From assembly GCF_000145235.1 (NCBI RefSeq), contig NC_014391.1, forward strand, positions 6,868,501-6,932,500: a stretch of DNA of 64,000 nucleotides. The letters are read 5' to 3'. A program made the position numbers and the translations under genes. Below the pieces are notes generated by a model. That model saw nothing but the letters and a program-made list of their open reading frames with translations. It was not told the DNA's origin and made no database searches. Source of the stretch: Micromonospora aurantiaca ATCC 27029 (GTDB taxonomy: Bacteria; Actinomycetota; Actinomycetes; Mycobacteriales; Micromonosporaceae). Of this stretch, positions 58,740 to 64,000 are shown piece after piece (within the stretch, counting starts at the first letter, position 1; the number at the start of each line of letters is the position of its first letter).

Positions 58740-59717
58740 ATGAAGGTCGCTCCCCGCTTCGGTACCGGACACCGCATCCTCGTCACCGGCGGCGCCGGTT
58801 TCGTACCGTCCCACCTGGTCGACCGGCTCGTCGAGCGCGGCTGCACCGTCGTGGTGCTGGACAACTTCGTCACCGGGTCCAAGGACAACGTGGCCCACCT
58901 GCTGGACAAGCCGACCTTCACGCTCGTCGAGGCGGACATCTCCGACGGCCTGCCGCAGCACCCGGCGATGGCCGAGCGGTTCGACGCGATCCTGCACATG
59001 GCGTCCCCGGCCAGCCCCACCGACTTCGAGAAGCTGCCGGTGGAGATCCTCCGGGTCGGCTCGGTGGCCACGCTGGCTCTGCTGGAGCGGGCCACCGACG
59101 ACGGCGCGCGGTTCCTGATGGCCTCCACCTCCGAGGCGTACGGCGACCCGAAGGAGCACCCGCAGCGGGAGACGTACTGGGGCAACGTCAACCCGATCGG
59201 CATCCGGAGCGTCTACGACGAGGCGAAGCGCTTCTCCGAGGCGGCCACCATGGCCTACCACCGGAGCCGGGGCACCGACACCGCGATCGTGCGGATCTTC
59301 AACACGTACGGCCCGCGGATGCGCCCGGACGACGGCCGGGCCATCCCGACGTTCATCTCCCAGGCGCTGCGCGGCGAGCCGATCACTGTGCACGGCACCG
59401 GCAACCAGACCCGTTCGATCTGTTACGTCGACGACCTGGTGCGCGGCATCCTGCTGCTGCTCGACTCGACCGAGACCGGGCCGATCAACTGCGGCACCGA
59501 GCACGAGATGTCGATGCGGCAACTGGCCGAGACGATCGTGTCACTCACCGGAAGCACGTCCGAGGTGAGCTACATCACTCGCGCCTCCGACGACCCGGAG
59601 ATGCGCCGCCCGGACCTGACCCTCGCCCGCGAACTGCTCGGATACGAGCCGAGCGTCACGCCCGAAGACGGCCTCCGACGCACGATCGAGTACTTCCGCG
59701 GGCGTCTCGGGTACTGA
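58740..59717 (+). CDS. NAD-dependent epimerase/dehydratase, UDP-glucuronate decarboxylase-like
   Basis: A 325-residue extended SDR. The NAD-binding motif is GGAGFVPSHLVDRL (residues 17-30); the third glycine of GxxGxxG is a proline (Pro23). The catalytic Tyr-Lys pair is in SVYDEAKRFSEA (about Tyr158, Lys162). Other marks of the UDP-glucuronate decarboxylase (UXS) group are the ASPASPTDF segment, IFNTYGPRM and the QTRSICYVDDLV segment. It would turn a UDP-hexuronic acid into a UDP-pentose, or act as a related epimerase. It stands next to three LCP ligases, which fits cell-wall glycopolymer synthesis. Transcript may be leaderless. Confidence 0.88.
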   Translation: MKVAPRFGTGHRILVTGGAGFVPSHLVDRLVERGCTVVVLDNFVTGSKDNVAHLLDKPTFTLVEADISDGLPQHPAMAERFDAILHMASPASPTDFEKLPVEILRVGSVATLALLERATDDGARFLMASTSEAYGDPKEHPQRETYWGNVNPIGIRSVYDEAKRFSEAATMAYHRSRGTDTAIVRIFNTYGPRMRPDDGRAIPTFISQALRGEPITVHGTGNQTRSICYVDDLVRGILLLLDSTETGPINCGTEHEMSMRQLAETIVSLTGSTSEVSYITRASDDPEMRRPDLTLARELLGYEPSVTPEDGLRRTIEYFRGRLGY

Positions 59718-59778
59718 ACCCGCCGGGGACGCGGCTGACATCGGGGCGCGTACGAGGGCGTCGGTGGCCGGGCCGACC

Positions 59779-59784
59779 TACCCT
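59779..59784 (+). promoter_or_regulatory. Candidate -10 box (TACCCT)
   Basis: TACCCT ends 7 bases before the ATG of the first LCP gene (59792), the spacing expected for leaderless transcription. The -35 region is not recognisable. Confidence 0.4.
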
Positions 59785-59791
59785 CGGTTAC

Positions 59792-61039
59792 ATGTCAGCG
59801 ACCTCGTCTGCCGGCGCCCCGCTCCCCCGACACCTGAACCGGGGCGCGGGCCGCGCCGCGGTTCCCGGCTCCGGCCGCGGCGCCACCGGGCGCGCCCGCC
59901 CCTCGGAAGCCACGTGGTACCCCGCACACGACGAGGCGCCCCGCTCCGGCGGTCCCGGCGGCCCGGCCGGGCCGACCGGTCCCGGTGGTCCGGGCGGCGG
60001 CGGTCCGGGTGGGTCCGGCCGGCGTGGTCCCCGGCCGCGCTGGGGGCGCATCGGTCTGGTGGCGGGTGTCGCGGTGCTGGTGCTGGCGCTGCTCGGCGGC
60101 CTCGGCGCCTGGTTCTACGCCCGCAACCTGGACGACGACCTGGCGCGCACCGATCCGTTCGCCGGGATCACCGGCGGGCGACCGGCCAAGCAGGTCGAGG
60201 GCGCGTTCAACATCCTGCTCGTGGGCAGTGACTCGCGGGATCCGGACGCCCCGGTCGACGGCTCCGGCAAGTGGCGCGCGGACACCGTGATCGTCATGCA
60301 CATCCCCGCCGACCACAAGAGCGCCTACCTGGTCTCGGTGCCGCGTGACCTGTACGTGCCGATCCCGGAGAGCGCCGGCGCGTCCTGCGACTCCGGCTCG
60401 CGCAACAAGATCAACGCGGCGTTCGCGTTCGGCGGCCTGCCGCTCGCGGTGAAGACCGTGGAGTGCTTCACCGACGTACGGATCGACCACGTGATGGCCA
60501 TCGACTTCGGCGGTTTCAAGGAGGTCACCGACGCCCTGGGCGGGGTCGACCTCAAGGTGGAGCGGACCATCACCTCGATCCACAAGCCGTACCGGACGTT
60601 CACCAAGGGTGTGAACCACATGAACGGCGCCGAGGCGCTGGACTGGGTCCGGCAGCGCAAGCAGTTCCCGGACGGCGACTTCGCCCGGATGCGGCACCAG
60701 CAGGAGTTCCTGAAGGCGCTGATGGACAAGGCAGCCAGCACCGGGACGCTCACCAACCCGAAGAAGCTGAACGACTTCCTCAAGGCGGTGACCGCCGCCG
60801 TCACGGTCGACCAGGGATTCTCGTTGACCGACATGGCAGTGCAGTTCCGCAGCCTGCGGGGCGAGAACCTGACGTTCGTCACCAGCCCGCACCTGGGCGG
60901 CCAGACCATCGACGGCCAGTCGGTGGTGGTCTCCGACCGGGAGAAGGCGCTGGCGATGTACAAGGCCATCGCCGCGGACCGGATGGCCGAGTGGATGCAG
61001 GCCAACCAGAAGGGTTCGGGCGACAACGCGGGCGGCTGA
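59792..61039 (+). CDS. LCP family glycopolymer ligase (LytR-CpsA-Psr), first of three
   Basis: A 415-residue protein. A Gly/Pro-rich cytoplasmic N-terminus (1-85) and one transmembrane segment (about 88-110) precede the extracellular LCP domain. Conserved parts are FNILLVGSDSRD, RADTVIVMHIPADHKSAYLVSVPRDLYVPIP (the Arg/Asp residues that hold polyprenyl diphosphate), NKINAAFAFGG and DWVRQRKQFPDGDFARMRHQQEF. LCP enzymes move glycopolymers from undecaprenyl diphosphate onto peptidoglycan. Three copies in a row suggest distinct polymers or redundancy. Confidence 0.92.
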   Translation: MSATSSAGAPLPRHLNRGAGRAAVPGSGRGATGRARPSEATWYPAHDEAPRSGGPGGPAGPTGPGGPGGGGPGGSGRRGPRPRWGRIGLVAGVAVLVLALLGGLGAWFYARNLDDDLARTDPFAGITGGRPAKQVEGAFNILLVGSDSRDPDAPVDGSGKWRADTVIVMHIPADHKSAYLVSVPRDLYVPIPESAGASCDSGSRNKINAAFAFGGLPLAVKTVECFTDVRIDHVMAIDFGGFKEVTDALGGVDLKVERTITSIHKPYRTFTKGVNHMNGAEALDWVRQRKQFPDGDFARMRHQQEFLKALMDKAASTGTLTNPKKLNDFLKAVTAAVTVDQGFSLTDMAVQFRSLRGENLTFVTSPHLGGQTIDGQSVVVSDREKALAMYKAIAADRMAEWMQANQKGSGDNAGG

Positions 61040-61242
61040 CGCCGGCACGACATGACCGGTCTCGCGCGTTACGACCTCGCCACCACGGAGGCCAACCGCC
61101 GACCGGCTCCTTACCCCTGCCCGTTCGGCCACAACCCGAAGATGTCGGCCGGTATTGACGGGAATTGCGACCCTACGAGGTCGCGAGAACGGGAACAGAT
61201 ACGTAAAGTGGTCCCGCCCCCGATCACCGAGCTGGAGCACGC

Positions 61243-62457
61243 ATGTCGGTCCAGACCAGCCGTCGCCCGCAGTCACCGGCACCCGGATCATCCGGGCGGG
61301 TCCCTCCGGTCATCCCCACACAGCCCGGTTCCGGCGGTCGCGGTCCCGGCGGTGGCAAGAAGAAGCGCACCAAGCGCAAGGACCCGCTCTGGGCGAAGCT
61401 CACGCTGGTGCTGGGCGCGGTGCTGATGGTGACCAGCGGCGTCGCGATCGTCGGCAGCAAGGCGGTCATCGGTCAGGCCACCAACAACATCGCCCAGCGC
61501 AACCTGCTCGGTGAGGCCGGCAAGTCCGACGCCGAGGGCGGCAGCAGCCTCGAAGGCCCGATCGACATGCTGCTGCTCGGTGTGGACGCACGGGCCCGCT
61601 GGGCCGCCGACGACGTCCGGTCGGACACGATCATCATCCTGCACATCCCGGCCAGCCACGACCAGGCGTACCTGATCTCGATTCCCCGGGACACCGAGGC
61701 GCGTATCCCGGCCTTCGAGAAGAGCGGCTACAAGGGCGGCACCGACAAGATCAACGCGGCCTTCTTCCACGGCGCCCAGAACGGCGGCGGCTGGGAGGGC
61801 GGCGCCCAGTTGATGGCCAAGACGATCAAGTCGATGACCGGCATCGGCTTCGACGGCGCCGCGATCATCAACTTCGGCGGCTTCAAGAGCGTGATCGACG
61901 CGCTCGGCTCGGTGCGGATCTGCGTCAGCCACGAGGTCAAGTCGCACCACATGTCGTACGTCGACGGCAAGCCGATGTGGAACGCCGACGCGAAGAAGAC
62001 CGGCAAGCCGTACAAGGCAGTGGTGCACAAGAAGGGCTGCCGGGAGATGGAGGGCTGGGAGGCGCTCGACTACTCCCGCCAGCGCTACGGCCTGCCGAAC
62101 AGCGACTACGACCGGCAGCAGAACCAGCAGCAGCTGATCAAGGCGATGGCCAAGAAGGCCACCGAGGGCGGCATGCTCACCAACCCGATCAAGCTGAACT
62201 CGCTGATGAAGGCGGCCGGCAAGGCGTTCGTCCTGGACACCGGCGGCGTGCCGATCGCCGACTTCATCTTCACGCTCAAGAACCTCAACGGAAACGACCT
62301 GGTCACCCTGCGGACCAACGGCGGCACCTTCGCCGGCAACGGCAACGGCCGGGAGACGTTCAACGAGGCGACGATGGACATGTTCCAGGCGGTCAAGAAC
62401 GACAAGCTGGCCGACTTCGTGGTGAACAACCCGGACGTCCTCTCCACCCGTAAATGA
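61243..62457 (+). CDS. LCP family glycopolymer ligase, second of three
   Basis: A 404-residue protein with a short basic N-terminus, one transmembrane segment (about 49-70) and a full LCP domain: IDMLLLGVDARARW, RSDTIIILHIPASHDQAYLISIPRDTEARIP, TDKINAAFFHGAQN and DYSRQRYGLPNSDYDRQQNQQQ. An insertion rich in His and Lys (SHHMSYVDGKPMWNADAKKTGKPYKAVVHKKGCREM) separates it from its paralogues. It attaches glycopolymers to peptidoglycan. The 203-base gap before it contains a small hairpin (61167-61184). Confidence 0.92.
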   Translation: MSVQTSRRPQSPAPGSSGRVPPVIPTQPGSGGRGPGGGKKKRTKRKDPLWAKLTLVLGAVLMVTSGVAIVGSKAVIGQATNNIAQRNLLGEAGKSDAEGGSSLEGPIDMLLLGVDARARWAADDVRSDTIIILHIPASHDQAYLISIPRDTEARIPAFEKSGYKGGTDKINAAFFHGAQNGGGWEGGAQLMAKTIKSMTGIGFDGAAIINFGGFKSVIDALGSVRICVSHEVKSHHMSYVDGKPMWNADAKKTGKPYKAVVHKKGCREMEGWEALDYSRQRYGLPNSDYDRQQNQQQLIKAMAKKATEGGMLTNPIKLNSLMKAAGKAFVLDTGGVPIADFIFTLKNLNGNDLVTLRTNGGTFAGNGNGRETFNEATMDMFQAVKNDKLADFVVNNPDVLSTRK

Positions 62458-62524
62458 CCCGCTGACCTGCGCGAAAGCGATACCGGTCGGCCGATCCCCC
62501 CGTAGCCTGACGTGAGCGGGTCTC

Positions 62525-63572
62525 ATGTCGCGGCTACGGGGGGATCGTCACGTCCAGGCCAGCACGGAACCGACGCGGGCGGGGTGGACCCGCCCGCTGG
62601 GCCCGGTTCCTGCTCGGCACCGGGCTCGTCCTGGTCCTGCTCGCCACGCTCGGCGTCGCCGGACTGCACTGGCTCACCTCGCGCTACGACCGCACCGTGG
62701 CCAAGGAGCAACTGCTCGACCCGGCCGCCCGCAACAAGCGGACAGACCTGGACGGCGCGCTCAACTACCTGCTGATCGGCTCCGACCACCGGCCCGGCGC
62801 GAACCCGGAGGACCAGCGCTCCGACAGCATCCTGATCGTGCACGTACCGGCCGGGATGCGGCAGGCGTACCTGATCTCGGTGCCGCGCGACCTGCTGGTG
62901 GCGCTCCCCGCGGCACCAGGCTTCCCCGGCGGCCAGGACAAGGTCAACGCCGCGTACGAGCACGGCGGCGGCGGTGAGGGCGGCGCGCGGCTGCTCAGCA
63001 CCACCCTGAGCCGGCTCACCGGGATCCGCTTCGACGGCGCCGCACTCGTCGACTTCTCCGGCTTCAAGCAGGTGATCGACCAGCTCGGCGGCATCCGGAT
63101 GTGCGTGGACACGCCGGTGCGCTCGATCCACACCCGGCACCAGTTCGACGCCGGCTGCCAGCAGATGGACGGCGCGCGGACGCTCGACTACGTGCGGCAG
63201 CGCTACGACCTGCCCGGCGGCGACTACGACCGGCAGCGGCACCAGCAGCAGATGCTGCGGGCAGTGCTCGACCGGGCGGGCGAGACGCGGCTGCGCAGCG
63301 ACCCGGTCAAGCTGGACCGCGTGCTGCGGGCGGCAGGCGGGACGCTGACCGTGGACACCAACGGCGTACCCCTGGACGAGCTGTTGTTCGCGCTGCGCGG
63401 CCTGCCCGCGGACGCCCTGCGCGGGGTCCAGGTGCCCTCCTACCCGCAGACCATCGACGGCGTCTCGTACGTGGTGCTGGACAACGGCGGCGGCGGGCTG
63501 TTCACCGCGCTGCGCGACACGCGCGTACCGGAATGGGCCGGCGCCAACCCGCGCTGGGTCAACCGGCTGTGA
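62525..63572 (+). CDS. LCP family glycopolymer ligase, third of three, apparent frameshift in a G tract
   Basis: A third LCP protein. The domain includes LNYLLIGSDHRPG, RSDSILIVHVPAGMRQAYLISVPRDLLV, DKVNAAYEHGGGGEGG and DYVRQRYDLPGGDYDRQRHQQQ. The membrane anchor (RFLLGTGLVLVLLATLGVAGL) is in frame with it but has no ATG, GTG or TTG start; the first ordinary start in this frame is GTG 62697, after the anchor. An ATG at 62525 lies in another frame and would join perfectly if one G of the G6 tract at 62538-62543 were missing, giving MSRLRGIVTSRPARN. So the gene either has a real +1 frameshift or a sequencing error. The intact domain starts no later than 62547. Confidence 0.8.
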
Positions 63573-63586
63573 GCGCCGTGGGCGAC

Positions 63587-63592
63587 TAGGCT
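63587..63592 (+). promoter_or_regulatory. Candidate -10 box (TAGGCT)
   Basis: TAGGCT ends 8 bases before the GTG at 63601. The same hexamer stands at the same distance before the gene at 58740, which supports both. Confidence 0.45.
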
Positions 63593-63600
63593 TGGTTACC

Positions 63601-63936
63601 GTGTTCGGAGCCTCACTACCCAGCGTGCCCGCGTCGGCCGTGCCCGACGACGTCTACCTGCTCGACGTCCGCGAGGACGACGAGTGGGCCGCCGGCCACG
63701 CGCCGGCCGCCCACCACCTGCCGATGACCGAGCTGCCCGCCCGGATCGCCGAGATCCCGCAGGACCGCGACGTGGCGGTGATCTGCCGCTCGGGCGGCCG
63801 GTCCGCCCAGGTGGTCGGCTACCTCATGCGCAACGGCTGGGACCAGGTGCGCAACGTCGACGGCGGGATGGGCGACTGGGCCGCCGCCGGCCGTCCGGTG
63901 GTCACCGACGACGGGCAGCCGGGCCGGGTCGCCTGA
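63601..63936 (+). CDS. Rhodanese-like domain protein
   Basis: A 111-residue single-domain rhodanese. The domain reads DVYLLDVREDDEWAAGHAPAAHHLPMTEL, then VAVICRSGGRSAQVVGYLMRNGW, with the catalytic Cys in the CRSGGRS loop, and VRNVDGGMGDWAAAGRPV. It would handle persulfide sulfur in the cytosol. GTG 63601 is chosen over an in-frame GTG upstream because TAGGCT stands at leaderless spacing. The next gene starts 15 bases after its stop. Confidence 0.88.
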   Translation: MFGASLPSVPASAVPDDVYLLDVREDDEWAAGHAPAAHHLPMTELPARIAEIPQDRDVAVICRSGGRSAQVVGYLMRNGWDQVRNVDGGMGDWAAAGRPVVTDDGQPGRVA

Positions 63937-63951
63937 GTCGGTGACGCGGCC

Positions 63952-64000
63952 ATGACCGTCCCCCTGGTCTTCGCCCATCGCGGCGCCTCGTACGACCTGC
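63952..64000 (+). CDS. Glycerophosphodiester phosphodiesterase, N-terminal fragment
   Basis: The window ends 16 codons into this gene. The visible start, MTVPLVFAHRGASYDL, contains the HRGAS motif whose histidine and arginine belong to the GDPD active site. Such enzymes split glycerophosphodiesters into glycerol 3-phosphate and an alcohol. It may be co-transcribed with the rhodanese gene. Confidence 0.75.
   Translation, partial: MTVPLVFAHRGASYDL

Noticed and set aside
61155..61179. Promoter TTGACG ... TACGAG before the second LCP gene
   Set aside because: The spacing is 13 bases, too short for a normal sigma-70-type promoter. A hairpin gcgacc-ctacga-ggtcgc overlaps it, so the symmetry probably explains the similarity.

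Overview
The window is a chromosomal stretch from a high-GC actinobacterium, most likely Micromonospora or a close relative in the Micromonosporaceae. The signs are about 73% GC, strong G/C bias at third codon positions, many GTG starts, 1-4 base stop/start overlaps, and a GTAAGGAAGGGCCCCTT-type palindrome that I recall as common in Micromonospora. I see no phage, insertion sequence, CRISPR array or rRNA. There is one tRNA gene, tRNA-Ser(UGA).

Layout. 0-20 kb is mostly housekeeping and stress functions: an iron-box-controlled FhuF-like iron reductase, a GT-C-like membrane protein, a methyltransferase, a PEBP-like protein, an AlkD-like protein, tRNA-Ser, a decayed kinase, a quinone oxidoreductase, SoxR divergent from a split transketolase, a GT2, a lipoprotein next to a two-component system, a thiolase, a rhomboid protease, a cyclophilin, CorA and an aminotransferase. 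20.2-39.8 kb is a surface-glycopolymer locus. It holds CysQ (PAP phosphatase), two GH26-like proteins, a GT2, three PAPS-type sulfotransferases, an Alg13/Alg14-type split glycosyltransferase, a Wzz-like chain-length protein, a DUF3048 lipoprotein, a Wzy-like ligase/polymerase, an APH-like kinase, a Wzx-like flippase and a large secreted propeller/malectin protein. The set reads as a Wzx/Wzy-type pathway for a sulfated exopolysaccharide, with CysQ clearing the PAP that the sulfotransferases release.

39.8-47.5 kb holds a CBS protein, a NUDIX hydrolase and a tight three-gene operon: nucleotidyltransferase, glycerol-1-phosphate-dehydrogenase-like enzyme, CDP-alcohol phosphotransferase. It looks able to make a CDP-activated polyol and form a phosphodiester with it. 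A convergent GT4, an Fpg/Nei-family glycosylase and a WbaP-like initiating phosphoglycosyltransferase follow. 47.5-58.7 kb holds a LytS/LytTR pair and two DUF485 + acetate-permease-like symporter modules. The first module is preceded by four DnaA-box-like sequences. An ABC exporter and small proteins lie between them. 58.7-64 kb has a UDP-glucuronate-decarboxylase-like epimerase, three tandem LCP ligases (the third with an apparent frameshift in a G tract), a rhodanese and the start of a glycerophosphodiesterase.

The most novel parts are the sulfated-polymer locus and the neighbouring CDP-polyol operon. Both are inferred from motifs and gene order, without a database search.
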